From JBOZRQ01 sp050789255 (GTDB lineage: Bacteria; Bacillota; Sulfobacillia; Symbiobacteriales; Symbiobacteriaceae), in NCBI GenBank assembly GCA_050789255.1, contig JBOZRQ010000059.1:1-64000 (forward strand): DNA of 64,000 bases. Direction: 5' to 3'. The notes under the pieces are model-generated. The model made no database searches, was not told the DNA's origin, and saw only the letters and a list, made by a program, of their open reading frames with translations. Below, one piece after another: positions 28,071-37,203 of the stretch. The stretch's first letter is position 1. Each line of letters opens with the position of its first letter. The position numbers and the translations under genes were made by a program.

Positions 28071-28811
28071 ATGGAATCAGCAAACAGAGCCCTGCTGGAG
28101 GGAGCCGCACGTACGTTCGGTGGCACTCTGGAGGAGCGTTCTGTGGCGGGAATCGCACGCCACCTGGCGATGGTCGCCGACTGGAACGAGCGGGTCAACC
28201 TGACGGCGATCACGCAAGAGCGAGAGATGGTTTTGAGGCACGCTGTCGACTCTGCCTCGGCTCTCACGGCAATCAGTCTATCCCCTGGGATGAGGGTCCT
28301 TGATGTGGGGACGGGGGCAGGCTTTCCCGGGGTTACGCTGAAGTGCATCGTCCCAGAGATCGACCTGGTCTTGCTGGAGAGCCTCCAGAAGCGCTGTCGG
28401 TTTTTGGAGGCGGTCAAGACGGAAGTTGTCGAAGAGGTCCTGGGTGTAACTGAGGGCTACGAAGTGCTGTGGGGTCGGGCCGAAGACTTGGGTCAAAAGC
28501 CCGAGTACCGCGAGAGGTTCGACCTGGTCTGCGCCAGGGCGGTTGCGGAGCTTCGCGTTCTGGCCGAGTTCTGCTTGCCGTTCTGCCGGGTGGGCGGCGA
28601 GTTCCTGGCCATGAAGGGGCCCACGGGCGTTGAGGAGGTCGAGGCTTCCCGGCGAGCTATTGAGCTCCTCGGGGGAGCAGTAACGGAGGTCAAGACTCTG
28701 AGGTTGCCGGAGGACGCCGGTGAACGAACTTTGATTCGGATCGGCAAGGTGAAAGCCACACCCAAGGCCTATCCACGGAAGGCTGGAACCCCTTCAAAGT
28801 CCCCGTTGTAG
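28071..28811 (+). CDS. rsmG: 16S rRNA (guanine527-N7)-methyltransferase
   Basis: SAM-dependent methyltransferase of 16S G527 (formerly GidB). WNERVNLTAI is the family signature, DVGTGAGFPGV the SAM site (about residues 80-90) and ARAVAELRVLAEF a later conserved block. The 246-aa product starts at the ATG with GGAGGT seven bases upstream. Confidence 0.96.
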   Translation: MESANRALLEGAARTFGGTLEERSVAGIARHLAMVADWNERVNLTAITQEREMVLRHAVDSASALTAISLSPGMRVLDVGTGAGFPGVTLKCIVPEIDLVLLESLQKRCRFLEAVKTEVVEEVLGVTEGYEVLWGRAEDLGQKPEYRERFDLVCARAVAELRVLAEFCLPFCRVGGEFLAMKGPTGVEEVEASRRAIELLGGAVTEVKTLRLPEDAGERTLIRIGKVKATPKAYPRKAGTPSKSPL

Positions 28812-28976
28812 GGTTCCGGTCTCAGTTTCTTAGTGGCCTATTCGTATGTATGTGCGTAGGGCGCAATTGGCTACGTCGCAGTGCAGGAACGGTTGGGAAC
28901 GCGCCGAATTGTACCGAAGTAGATGTAGTCTTCTCGGCGCACAATTAGCGGGTTCTCTGCCCAGGAGGTAGTAGCC

Positions 28977-29753
28977 ATGGGCCGCATTATTGCCGTGGCC
29001 AACCAGAAGGGCGGTGTGGGTAAGACCACCACCGCCGTCAATTTAAGTGCTTGCTTGGCAGAGGCCGGCAAGCGGGTCTTGTTAGTGGATGTGGATCCTC
29101 AGGGGAACGCCACCAGCGGGCTTGGCATTGACCGGAAGGCCGTGAAGGCTTCGGTCTATGAGCTCCTGCTGGAGGACATGCTGCCAACCCAGGCCATGGT
29201 CGACACTCCGGTCAAAGGACTCTCCGTGGTTCCTGCGACCATCGACCTTGCGGGCGCCGAAATTGAACTCGTTCCGCGCATCTCCCGGGAGAACCGGCTC
29301 AAGAAGGCGCTCCACGCGGTCAGAGACCAGTTCGATTTCATTCTGATCGACTGTCCTCCGTCGTTGGGTCTTATCACCTTGAATGCCCTTACGGCTGCCG
29401 ATTCGATCCTGATCCCAATTCAGTGCGAGTACTACGCACTGGAGGGCCTCACTCAGCTTATGGACACGTTCAAGCTGGTGAGAGAGGCATTGAACCCGGC
29501 CTTGGAGGTGGAGGGGGTACTGCTCACCATGTTCGACGGGCGTACCAACTTGAGCATCCAAGTGGTGGACGACGTAAAGAAGTTCTTCAGGGGCAAGGTG
29601 TACCGGAGCATCATTACCCGGAATGTCCGGCTGAGTGAGGCGCCCAGTCACGGTGTCCCGATCAGCATGTACGACCCTCGTTCAAAGGGTGCCGAGGCAT
29701 ATACCGAACTAGCCCGTGAGGTGATAGAGCATGTCGAAGAAAGGGCTGGGTAG
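28977..29753 (+). CDS. parA: Chromosome partitioning ATPase ParA (Soj)
   Basis: Deviant Walker A ATPase: KGGVGKTTTAVNLS (residues 11-24) with the signature Lys, then DVDPQGNATSGLG and DCPPSLGLITLNAL. The 258-aa length fits chromosomal Soj. It moves ParB-parS complexes and in Bacillus also regulates DnaA. AGGAGG precedes the ATG. The 165-bp gap upstream probably holds its promoter, but no clear -35/-10 is visible. Confidence 0.96.
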   Translation: MGRIIAVANQKGGVGKTTTAVNLSACLAEAGKRVLLVDVDPQGNATSGLGIDRKAVKASVYELLLEDMLPTQAMVDTPVKGLSVVPATIDLAGAEIELVPRISRENRLKKALHAVRDQFDFILIDCPPSLGLITLNALTAADSILIPIQCEYYALEGLTQLMDTFKLVREALNPALEVEGVLLTMFDGRTNLSIQVVDDVKKFFRGKVYRSIITRNVRLSEAPSHGVPISMYDPRSKGAEAYTELAREVIEHVEERAG

Positions 29754-30627
29754 AGGTCTTGGCGCCTTGATTCCTGAGGTCGAGGTGCAGGAGAAGGACA
29801 AGGAAAGCATTCTGGAGATTGAGATCAGCCTCATCGAACGGAATCCCCGCCAGCCCCGTAAGGTCTTTGAGCAGGCCAAGCTGGAGGAACTGGCAGCGTC
29901 GATTCGTGAGCATGGCGTGGTCCAGCCGATCGTGCTGCGCCCGAAGGACGGACGCTATGAGATTGTCGCCGGTGAACGTCGGTGGCGTGCATCTCAAGTA
30001 GCCGGGTTGAAGCGCATCCCCGCTCTGGTTCGGGACTTCTCCGAGGCCGAGACCATGGAGATCGCTCTGATTGAGAACCTTCAGCGGGAAGATCTGAACC
30101 CGCTTGAAGAGGCAGAGGCATACGCAATTCTGCTGGAGGAGTTTAAACTCACGCAGGATGAGTTGGCTAAGCGCCTCGGTAAGAGCCGCCCGCAAATCAC
30201 CAACACGGTCCGCCTGCTCCAGCTCGGGCTGGTGGCGCAAGCTGAAGTTCGTGCCGGCCGCCTGTCCATGGGGCATGCGAAGGTACTTCTCGGCGTCTCG
30301 GACCCCGGCCTTCAGGGAATGTTGGCTAGTAAATGTGCGGAGACTGGCATGTCGGTGCGGGAACTTGAGAGCGCGGTTCGTTTGGCCGAAAGCGCTGCAC
30401 AGGATCGCAAGGCGAAGGCCTCGAACCTGGAGCCCAACATGCAGGCCGTGGAATCTCGGCTTCGAGAATGGTTTGGTACACCCGTGCGGCTGGTAGCTGG
30501 GGAGAAGAAGGGGAAAATCGAGATTACGTACTTCGGCGAGGAAGGTCTTGGCCGGATTCTCGAGGCCCTTGGGTTGACGGATTCACCTTCCGCAGCTAGC
30601 CCTCCCAAAGAGCGGTTTCGGGTGTAG
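29731..30627 (+). CDS. parB: Chromosome partitioning protein ParB (Spo0J)
   Basis: CTP-dependent DNA clamp that loads at parS. The N-terminal ParB/Srx domain has NPRQPRKVF and the CTP-binding GERRWRA; the helix-turn-helix is LTQDELAKRLGKSRPQITNTVRLL; a C-terminal dimerisation domain ends the 298-aa protein. It overlaps parA by 23 bp. Two parS sites lie 15-60 bp past its stop. Confidence 0.97.
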   Translation: MSKKGLGRGLGALIPEVEVQEKDKESILEIEISLIERNPRQPRKVFEQAKLEELAASIREHGVVQPIVLRPKDGRYEIVAGERRWRASQVAGLKRIPALVRDFSEAETMEIALIENLQREDLNPLEEAEAYAILLEEFKLTQDELAKRLGKSRPQITNTVRLLQLGLVAQAEVRAGRLSMGHAKVLLGVSDPGLQGMLASKCAETGMSVRELESAVRLAESAAQDRKAKASNLEPNMQAVESRLREWFGTPVRLVAGEKKGKIEITYFGEEGLGRILEALGLTDSPSAASPPKERFRV

Positions 30628-30642
30628 GTGGGCGCCTTAATA

Positions 30643-30656
30643 GTTCCACGTGGAAC
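30643..30656. promoter_or_regulatory. parS site 1
   Basis: Perfect 14-bp palindrome GTTCCACGTGGAAC, differing from the usual core GTTTCACGTGAAAC only by one symmetric T-to-C change per arm. It lies 16 bp after the parB stop, where ParB should load. Confidence 0.88.
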
Positions 30657-30672
30657 CAGTACACGCATGGTG

Positions 30673-30686
30673 GTTCCACGTGGAAC
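30673..30686. promoter_or_regulatory. parS site 2
   Basis: A second identical GTTCCACGTGGAAC palindrome, exactly 30 bp centre to centre from the first, i.e. about three helical turns and so on the same DNA face. Confidence 0.88.
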
Positions 30687-30746
30687 TAATCTGTTCCAAA
30701 GCAAATCAACGAGTAAGACTCCATACACAACAAGGAGGTCCACACG

Positions 30747-31244
30747 GTGGACGCCGTCATGCAGCAGGAAGCCATGCTGGTTGCGATCGTGTCCCTGGTC
30801 CTAACCTTCATTACCGTAGTAGTTCTCATCGTACTGCTGGTGCGGCAGGCGAAACTGCTCAGGCGTTACAAGCTACTTCTCAACGGCAACTCCGAACAGA
30901 ACGTCGAAGGTCTTTTGCTCTCCCAGGGGGCTGAAATCGACCGGCTCGGAGCTGAAGCAGTTGCCCTGGCGAATCGTGTGGCCATACTGGAGCGGGAAGC
31001 AAAAGGACACCTCCAGAAGACGGCCACCATTCGATTCAACGCATTTCCCGACACGGGCAGTGACCTGAGCTTCGCCATCGCTCTGCTGGACGGGTCCGAC
31101 AATGGTGTGGTGCTCTCCAGTCTCTACGGTCGGTCCGAGTCCCGGGTATATGCCAAGCCAATCGCAGCCGGCAAGTCCACGTACGCACTATCAGACGAGG
31201 AGAAGGAAGCCCTGGCCAAGGCCACTGGTCAGCCGAAACCCTAA
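30747..31244 (+). CDS. DUF4446 membrane-anchored protein
   Basis: Predicted 165-aa protein with one N-terminal transmembrane helix (about residues 10-33), a short coiled-coil stretch and a C-terminal domain with VRFNAFPDTGSDLSFA-type pattern (here TIRFNAFPDTGSDLSFAIAL) and DGSDNGVVLSSLYGR. This is the DUF4446 layout often found after parB in Clostridia. Function unknown. GTG start with AAGGAGG; an in-frame ATG lies four codons later. Confidence 0.8.
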   Translation: MDAVMQQEAMLVAIVSLVLTFITVVVLIVLLVRQAKLLRRYKLLLNGNSEQNVEGLLLSQGAEIDRLGAEAVALANRVAILEREAKGHLQKTATIRFNAFPDTGSDLSFAIALLDGSDNGVVLSSLYGRSESRVYAKPIAAGKSTYALSDEEKEALAKATGQPKP

Positions 31245-31257
31245 AGCTATCAACGAC

Positions 31258-31300
31258 AAGAAGACCAGCCAGGGGCGCTCACCCCGTGCTGGTCTTCTTT
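31258..31300 (+). terminator. Terminator after DUF4446 gene
   Basis: A 12-bp stem AAGAAGACCAGC / GCTGGTCTTCTT with an inner GGGG/CCCC helix, followed by a T-rich stretch. It closes the parAB operon. Confidence 0.8.
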
Positions 31301-31406
31301 GCTTCCACCGATACTGGCTCTGGTGACCTGCGGGCCGTAGGACAACCTCTGAAGGGAATCGCAGGGCGCAGGGAGAATAGACCCCAAGCGGCCAAGCCTC
31401 GGAGCC

Positions 31407-31967
31407 CTACTGGCCAGGTCCCGTGGTGCAGGCCGCCATTCTGGCCTCATTCAGTGCACCTAGTCCACGGCTGACTCCGTCGGCCAGCACCTTGGCCATT
31501 CGTACGACCAGGCTGAGACGAGTGTTTTGAAGAACAAAGTATTCCATGAACCCGCCCACGTTGACGACGCCGGTGACATACACCTTTCCGACCGCGGGCA
31601 ACGCCTTGTTCACTCCGGCGCCCGGCTTCAGGCTACCCCGCCCCACCGTAAGCATGCCAACGGACTCCATTCGCCCCAAGCAGGCGTCCACAGCGATGAC
31701 TAGTGGATTGGTGTAGGTCGAGTCAAGCCATTCCAAGGTGCTAGCGAGATTACTGGCGTGAACGGGGTTGTCCAATGTACCGAGAACCGGAAACCTGGAA
31801 CCGATGCTCTCACTCACATAGGTCCCCACGAGTGGGCCGAGCGCGTCTCCGATGGACCGGTCCGAGCCGATACAAACCAACACCAACTCGTCAGCCATGG
31901 CAAGGTGCTGAAGACCGAACTGGTACAGGCCTTCCGCCAGTACCGCACCCGCCTGAGGGGAGTCCAT
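31407..31967 (-). CDS. yyaC: YyaC-type spore protease-like protein
   Basis: Predicted 186-aa member of the YyaC (DUF1256) family, related in fold to the GPR spore protease. Conserved blocks are VCIGSDRSIGDALGPLVG, DNPVHASNLAS, VIAVDACLG and VTGVVNVGGFMEYFVLQNTRL. In B. subtilis yyaC lies in the same parB-rpsF interval and is sporulation-linked. The chosen ATG has a weak AGAAGAG site; the frame is open upstream. Opposite strand to its neighbours. Confidence 0.85.
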   Translation of the reverse strand: MDSPQAGAVLAEGLYQFGLQHLAMADELVLVCIGSDRSIGDALGPLVGTYVSESIGSRFPVLGTLDNPVHASNLASTLEWLDSTYTNPLVIAVDACLGRMESVGMLTVGRGSLKPGAGVNKALPAVGKVYVTGVVNVGGFMEYFVLQNTRLSLVVRMAKVLADGVSRGLGALNEARMAACTTGPGQ

Positions 31968-32134
31968 ATGGACCCGCTCTTCTAGAGCAGAAGCCCATGC
32001 CTTGGGGAACAGCCCCCGCACACCCTGATTCAATGAGCCTCTCCCCCTGATACACCAACCCACTATATAGGGAAGTATATGGCGAAGCGGGGAAAGGTAT
32101 GTACGAGCTTCATAGAAACAAAGGGGGATCCACC

Positions 32135-32677
32135 GTGGACCGTGAACAACTGGACGCCTTGTTGAAAGAAGCGGATGACCTTTACGCGCAAGGCAACCTG
32201 AACACAGCCCTCGATGCCTACCAAGACGTTCTCTCGATCGATTCCTCCTGTGCGTGGGCTTACAGCCGTATTGGGGCGATTCGCGCCCAGCAGGGCGATA
32301 CAGACGGCGCAGAGGAAGCGCTGAAGAAAGCTATCGAATTGGATCCGACGCTGCCGCAGGCACACAGCAACCTCGGCAACATCTACTACGCACGCGGTGA
32401 GTATGAAGTCGCTCTAGCCAAGTACAAAGAGGCGGTAGCCCTCAGCCCCAACACCCCGGTGTTTCATGAAAACCTGCACGCCGCGTACAAGAAATTAGGA
32501 AAAGTTACAGATGCTGTCTCCGCACTCAAGCAGGCTCATCGTCTGGAACGTGAGGTAACTAAGACCGAAGCTAAAGCCAAATTCGCCGGGATGAAGCAGG
32601 CCGCCAAAGGTAGGTTTGGCTGCCTGGGCATTTTGGCGTTACTGGTCTTGGTGGGCGGGACGCTTTGGGTCCTTTGA
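32135..32677 (+). CDS. TPR protein with C-terminal membrane anchor
   Basis: Predicted 180-aa protein with three or so tetratricopeptide repeats (for example AWAYSRIGAIRAQQGDTDGA, then AHSNLGNIYYARGEYEVALA), which usually hold protein partners, then a basic stretch and one C-terminal transmembrane helix (LGILALLVLVGGTLWVL). The TPR part therefore faces the cytoplasm if tail-anchored. GTG at 32135 with GGGGG seven bases upstream is preferred over the ATG at 32099. Specific role unknown. Confidence 0.8.
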   Translation: MDREQLDALLKEADDLYAQGNLNTALDAYQDVLSIDSSCAWAYSRIGAIRAQQGDTDGAEEALKKAIELDPTLPQAHSNLGNIYYARGEYEVALAKYKEAVALSPNTPVFHENLHAAYKKLGKVTDAVSALKQAHRLEREVTKTEAKAKFAGMKQAAKGRFGCLGILALLVLVGGTLWVL

Positions 32678-32724
32678 CAACCGCAATTTAAGAAACCACA
32701 CCACCGTTATCAAATAAATCCATC

Positions 32725-32752
32725 TTGTTTCGACAGTGTGTCGCATCAAAAT
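32725..32752 (+). promoter_or_regulatory. Candidate promoter of liv operon with palindrome
   Basis: TTGTTT (32725-32730), a 16-bp spacer and CAAAAT (32747-32752). The spacer starts with the dyad CGACA-GTG-TGTCG, which could be an operator. The 207-bp gap before livJ contains nothing else recognisable apart from small hairpins. Confidence 0.4.
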
Positions 32753-32884
32753 AGTAGGTTAGCAGAAGGAATACCGAAAGGTTCGGCGAATGTAACTTCC
32801 CAATCTTTACTGCCCGTCGCAAAGCAGATAGAGACAAGACGGGGGTAGGGGAGTGTCCGAATACTTTCGGGGGTGAACATCAGG

Positions 32885-34081
32885 ATGAAAAAGGCCCTGG
32901 CATTGCTTGTGTCGTTCTCGCTCCTGGTCCTGGCTGGTTGCAGTGGAAGCAGCGGCGGCGGTGGCACCAGTCCCGGTGCTGGCGGCGGCGGTGGCAGCAC
33001 GACCAAGGTGAAGGTGGCGACCATCAGCCCGCTCTCTGGTGGCCAGGCTGACCTGGGTACCAACATCAAGAACGGTGCTGACATGGCCATTGCCGAGTAT
33101 GCCGAAAAGCTCAAGGCCGCTGGTGTTGAGGTCAGCTTTGAGCCCAAGGACGACAAGGCGGATCCCACCACTGGCTCCCAGATCGCCGAGCAGGTTCTGA
33201 ACGACAAGACCATCGTTGGCGTGGTCGGTACGCTGAACTCCGGCGTCGCCAAGGGCGTCGCCCCGGTTCTTCTCCGTGACAACGTCGTCATGATCTCCCC
33301 GGCGAACACCGGCGTCAGCCTGACCGAGTCCAACTGGAAGAACTTCACCCGTATCGTTTTCCGTGACGACAGCCAGGGCCCCGCGGCTGCCCGTTACGTT
33401 GTGAAGACGCTGGGCGCCAAGAACGTAGCGGTGCTGCATGACAAGACCGAATACGGTCAGGGTCTGGCCGAGGAGTTCGTCAAGGAAGCCGCCAAGCAGG
33501 GCGCCAAGGTGACCAACGGCGCCGGCAAGGGCGAGGGCCTCGATCCGAAGGCCAGCGACTTCTCCGCTCTGGTGACTACGGTCCTCACCGGCAATCCTGA
33601 CGTCGTCTTCTACGGCGGCATCTACGACACCGCCGCTCCGCTCTTCAAGCAGTTCCGCGATAAGGGCTACAAGGGCAAGTTCATGGGCGGCGACGGCTTC
33701 GACAGCTCGAAGCTGATCGAGCTGGGTGGTGACGCCGTGAAGGACACCTACTTCACCTCCATCGACGCCGACTACAAGTCTGGCGACGGCAAGAAGTTCT
33801 TCGACAACTACAAGGCGAAGTACGGTGCTAACCCGGCCGCCTACGCCGCTTACGGCTACGACGCCATGCGGGTTCTGCTGGAGGGCATCATCGCTGCTGC
33901 CAAGAACGGCAAGGCCGCTTCCCGGGCCGACGTGCTGGCTGCGGTGAAGGCTACCAAGGGCTTCACGGGCATCGGCGGCAAGGTCTCCTTCGACGCCAAG
34001 GGTGACAACCCCGAGTCCAACGTCTACGTCTTCAAGGTTTCGGGCAAGGCCTTCGAGGGTGTTGGCCCGGCGCCGAGGTAA
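32885..34081 (+). CDS. livJ: Branched-chain amino acid-binding lipoprotein
   Basis: Substrate-binding component of an ABC importer, 398 aa. A lipoprotein signal peptide ends in LVLAGC (Cys about residue 19), then a Gly/Ser-rich linker, then a type I periplasmic-binding fold (KVATISPLSGGQADLGTNIKNG...). The family binds Leu/Ile/Val or related amides; the exact ligand cannot be read from sequence. ATG with GGGGGTG nine bases upstream. It heads livJHMGF. Confidence 0.94.
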   Translation: MKKALALLVSFSLLVLAGCSGSSGGGGTSPGAGGGGGSTTKVKVATISPLSGGQADLGTNIKNGADMAIAEYAEKLKAAGVEVSFEPKDDKADPTTGSQIAEQVLNDKTIVGVVGTLNSGVAKGVAPVLLRDNVVMISPANTGVSLTESNWKNFTRIVFRDDSQGPAAARYVVKTLGAKNVAVLHDKTEYGQGLAEEFVKEAAKQGAKVTNGAGKGEGLDPKASDFSALVTTVLTGNPDVVFYGGIYDTAAPLFKQFRDKGYKGKFMGGDGFDSSKLIELGGDAVKDTYFTSIDADYKSGDGKKFFDNYKAKYGANPAAYAAYGYDAMRVLLEGIIAAAKNGKAASRADVLAAVKATKGFTGIGGKVSFDAKGDNPESNVYVFKVSGKAFEGVGPAPR

Positions 34082-34099
34082 GTCTAGTCGGGTAGGGGA

Positions 34100-34127
34100 G
34101 GGGGCGGGCACGGTCCGCCCCCTTCTT
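34100..34127 (+). terminator. Hairpin between livJ and livH
   Basis: GGGGGCGG / CCGCCCCC stem followed by TTCTT. Such hairpins after the binding-protein gene usually act as partial terminators or mRNA stabilisers, so that livJ is made in excess over the permease genes. Confidence 0.65.
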
Positions 34128-34170
34128 ATATGTAGAGAAGCTACATTCATAGAGGAAGTGAGGTCCGCCC

Positions 34171-35142
34171 ATGGACATTGGGTTGAACATGCTACCTCAG
34201 ATCCTACTCGACGGCTTGATTGTTGGCTTTTTGTACGCCGTTGTGGCCCTGGGGTACACCATGGTTTATGGTGTCCTTGAGTTCATTAACTTCGCCCATA
34301 GCGAGATATTCATGGTTGGCGCCTTTCTGGGTGCCGAAGTGCTGCTCTTGATCCAAAAGCTCGGCCTGTTGGGCAGCATGCCCGAATGGGTCTCTCTCCT
34401 GCTCGGTCTGGTGATCGCCATGGCCGGTTCGGGTCTCCTGGGGGTAACGGTGGAGAGGGTGGCCTACCGGCCTCTACGCGGGGCCCCGAAACTTGTGTCG
34501 CTGATCACGGCCATCGGAGTCAGCTTCTTCTTGCAGGATGCTGTCAGAATGGTCTGGAGTGTCGCCCGCAATAACTGGCAGCTCGGTGTTCCTGCCATTT
34601 ACAAGGGCAGCTCCACGACGACCATCGGTTCTGTCCAGATGTCGGTTCCCTATACGGCGATCATCATCATGGTTGTAGCTGTACTCATGATGCTCGCCCT
34701 TACAACCTTCGTGAACAAGTCCAAGACGGGCAAGGCCATGCGTGCGGTCGCGCAGGACCGTACCACGGCAGCCCTCATGGGGATTAACGTCAACAAGATC
34801 ATCAGCACCACCTTCCTTGTCGGTGGTGCCCTCGGTGGTGCGGCCGGTGCCCTGTTCGCCGTCCGGTACACCAACATTAACCCATACATTGGGTTCGTGC
34901 TTGGGATCAAGGCGTTCACGGCGGCAGTCTTCGGCGGCATTGGCAACCTGTCCGGCGCTATGTTGGGTGGTATTGTCCTGGGGGTTGTGGAGTCCCTGTG
35001 TGCCGGCTACCTGGGCATTCTGACGGGCGGCGCCCTGAATGGCTCTGAGTACAAGGACATCTTCGCATTCATGCTCCTGATCATCATTCTGATCTTCAAG
35101 CCGGCCGGCCTACTTGGCAGAGCCGCCAGCGAGAAGGTATAA
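34171..35142 (+). CDS. livH: Branched-chain amino acid permease LivH
   Basis: Integral membrane subunit, 323 aa, about eight hydrophobic segments. Typical LivH blocks are YAVVALGYTMVYGVLEFINFAH, RVAYRPLRGAPKLVSLITAIG and GIKAFTAAVFGGIGNLSGAM (the ATPase-contact EAA-like loop). The gene is 14 bp ahead of livM. Confidence 0.95.
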   Translation: MDIGLNMLPQILLDGLIVGFLYAVVALGYTMVYGVLEFINFAHSEIFMVGAFLGAEVLLLIQKLGLLGSMPEWVSLLLGLVIAMAGSGLLGVTVERVAYRPLRGAPKLVSLITAIGVSFFLQDAVRMVWSVARNNWQLGVPAIYKGSSTTTIGSVQMSVPYTAIIIMVVAVLMMLALTTFVNKSKTGKAMRAVAQDRTTAALMGINVNKIISTTFLVGGALGGAAGALFAVRYTNINPYIGFVLGIKAFTAAVFGGIGNLSGAMLGGIVLGVVESLCAGYLGILTGGALNGSEYKDIFAFMLLIIILIFKPAGLLGRAASEKV

Positions 35143-35156
35143 GGAGGCGGTCCGAC

Positions 35157-36413
35157 GTGAAGCAAGCACTTCGAGGGCTCGGCCGCCGGATCTGGGCGCC
35201 CTTCGCCAATCCGAAGACGGCGAATCCCACCGTAATCGTGGTCGCCCTGTTAGCCTCAGCCCTCCAACTGGCCTTTCCCCTGCGCATGTCCATCTTTGAG
35301 TTGGCGCTCCTTGCAACCATAGCCATCTACTTCTCTGCGGCGAACAAATGGCTGCGGATCGGAGGCGGAGCGCTGATCGTGCTGGCCGTTTGGCCGATCG
35401 CCGGCCTGGATAACACGGCGCTCACCTTCCTGATGATCCAGGTCTTCATTAACATCGCACTGGCGCTGGGACTGAACCTGGTGGTGGGCTTCGCTGGCCT
35501 GCTGGACCTTGGTTACGTGGCCTTCTTCGCCGGAGGGGCGTATGTGTACGCCATTTTCGGATCGAGACAGGCAGGCCGGTTCATGGAGGGGGACTTCCCC
35601 TTGGGCGCCTGGTGGTTCTGGGCTGCGATTCCAGTCTGCATAGCCGTAGCGGCCGCGCTGGGCATTGCCCTGGGCCTCCCAGTGCTCCGGCTGCGCGGTG
35701 ACTACCTGGCGATTGTCACCCTTGGGTTCGGCGAGATCATCAACGTGCTGGCCAAGAACCTGGACACGCCTGTCAATATCACCAACGGCGCCAAGGGGAT
35801 CTCAGGCATCGCTTACCCGAAGCTGTTCGGCCTTGAGCTCAACAACAACACATCCTTTTACTTCCTGGGCCTGGTGATCGTGTTGATCACCACCCTGGTG
35901 GTGTTCCGGCTCGAACGGAGCCGCATTGGGCGGGCGTGGGCAGCCATGCGTGAAGACGATATTGCTGCCCGTGCCATGGGTGTCCCCCTCATCAAAATGA
36001 AGCTGCTGGCCTTTGCGACTGGCGCCTCCTTCGCCGGTGCCATGGGCATGCTCTACGCCGTCAAGCAGCAGTTCATCAACCCCGATTCCTTTACGCTGAT
36101 GCAGTCGGTTGAGATTCTGGCCATGGTGATCCTTGGCGGCCTGGGGTCGATCCGGGGCACCATTATCGGCGCTGTGGGTCTCACGGTGGTAAAGCTGCAA
36201 GTCCTGAACGACTTCGGCGACGTGATGGGCAGGCTCAAGTTGCCCCCCGCCCTGAATCTGGTGCAGTACCAGCCGCTCATCTTCGGCCTGGTGCTGATCC
36301 TCATGATGATCTACCGGCAGGAGGGCCTGGTCCCCGCTCAGCGGCCTGTGGAAGACCTCGAAAAGCTTGGGGAGAAGCCCGCAGCGAAACCAGGCGCCAG
36401 CATCGCCGGATAG
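35157..36413 (+). CDS. livM: Branched-chain amino acid permease LivM
   Basis: Second membrane subunit, 418 aa, with an N-terminal extension of four hydrophobic segments before the conserved core (ALGLNLVVGFAGLLDLGYVAFF, RLRGDYLAIVTLGFGEII, GLGSIRGTIIGA). The tail after the last membrane segment is charged and Pro/Ala-rich. GTG start with AAGGAGG upstream. Confidence 0.95.
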   Translation: MKQALRGLGRRIWAPFANPKTANPTVIVVALLASALQLAFPLRMSIFELALLATIAIYFSAANKWLRIGGGALIVLAVWPIAGLDNTALTFLMIQVFINIALALGLNLVVGFAGLLDLGYVAFFAGGAYVYAIFGSRQAGRFMEGDFPLGAWWFWAAIPVCIAVAAALGIALGLPVLRLRGDYLAIVTLGFGEIINVLAKNLDTPVNITNGAKGISGIAYPKLFGLELNNNTSFYFLGLVIVLITTLVVFRLERSRIGRAWAAMREDDIAARAMGVPLIKMKLLAFATGASFAGAMGMLYAVKQQFINPDSFTLMQSVEILAMVILGGLGSIRGTIIGAVGLTVVKLQVLNDFGDVMGRLKLPPALNLVQYQPLIFGLVLILMMIYRQEGLVPAQRPVEDLEKLGEKPAAKPGASIAG

Positions 36414-36432
36414 GCACAGAGGAGGGGAAAGG

Positions 36433-37203
36433 ATGGCTCTGCTCCAAGCCGAAAAGATCACCAAGCGTTTTGGCGGCCTGGTGGCCGTGAACGAGGTTGA
36501 CTTCTCCATCGAAAAGGGCGAAATCGCCTCCATCATCGGACCCAACGGTGCCGGCAAGACCACGTTCTTCAACATCATCACCGGTATGTACAAACCCGAC
36601 GGCGGCCGCCTGCTCTTCGACGGACAGGACATCACGGGCAAGGACCCCGACCAGATCGCACCGATTGGCATTGCCCGCACCTTTCAAAACATCAGGCTGT
36701 TCCAGAACCTGACGGCTCTGGAGAACATCATGGTCGGCATGCACACCCGGCTGAAGTCTGGGCTCTTCGACGGCATGCTGTGGTCTCCGCGCCATAAGCA
36801 CGAGGAGCGGGAGGCGAAGCGTGAAGCGATGGGCCTCCTCGACTACGTGGGCCTTCGGACAGTGGCCAACGACCTGGCGAAGAACCTGCCCTACGGCGCA
36901 CAGCGGCGGTTGGAGCTGGCCCGTGCGATGGCGTGCCACCCCAAGCTGTTGCTGCTCGATGAGCCGAAGGCTGGCATGAATCCCAAGGAGACCAGCGAGA
37001 TGATGGATCTGATCCGCCGCCTGCGGGACGAGCGGGCGATCACCATCTTGCTGATCGAGCACGACATGAAGATGGTCATGCAGATCTCGGACCGAATCAC
37101 GGTGCTAGACTACGGGGCCAAGATTGCACATGGGACGCCGGAAGAGGTCCGGCACAACCCGCGGGTGATTGAGGCATACCTGGGACGGGGGGCTGCATCC
37201 TGA
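36433..37203 (+). CDS. livG: Branched-chain amino acid ABC ATPase LivG
   Basis: Predicted 256-aa ATPase. Walker A GPNGAGKTT (about residues 37-45), a long insert with RLKSGLFDGMLW typical of LivG, and Walker B LLLLDEPKAGMNPKE. The ABC signature position reads LPYGAQRRLELARAM, as in LivG proteins. GGAGGGG precedes the ATG. Its stop overlaps the livF start. Confidence 0.95.
   Translation: MALLQAEKITKRFGGLVAVNEVDFSIEKGEIASIIGPNGAGKTTFFNIITGMYKPDGGRLLFDGQDITGKDPDQIAPIGIARTFQNIRLFQNLTALENIMVGMHTRLKSGLFDGMLWSPRHKHEEREAKREAMGLLDYVGLRTVANDLAKNLPYGAQRRLELARAMACHPKLLLLDEPKAGMNPKETSEMMDLIRRLRDERAITILLIEHDMKMVMQISDRITVLDYGAKIAHGTPEEVRHNPRVIEAYLGRGAAS

Noticed and set aside
32807..34150. Minus-strand open frame opposite livJ
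   Set aside because: livJ has a ribosome site, lipobox and full binding-protein fold; the antisense frame has none of these.
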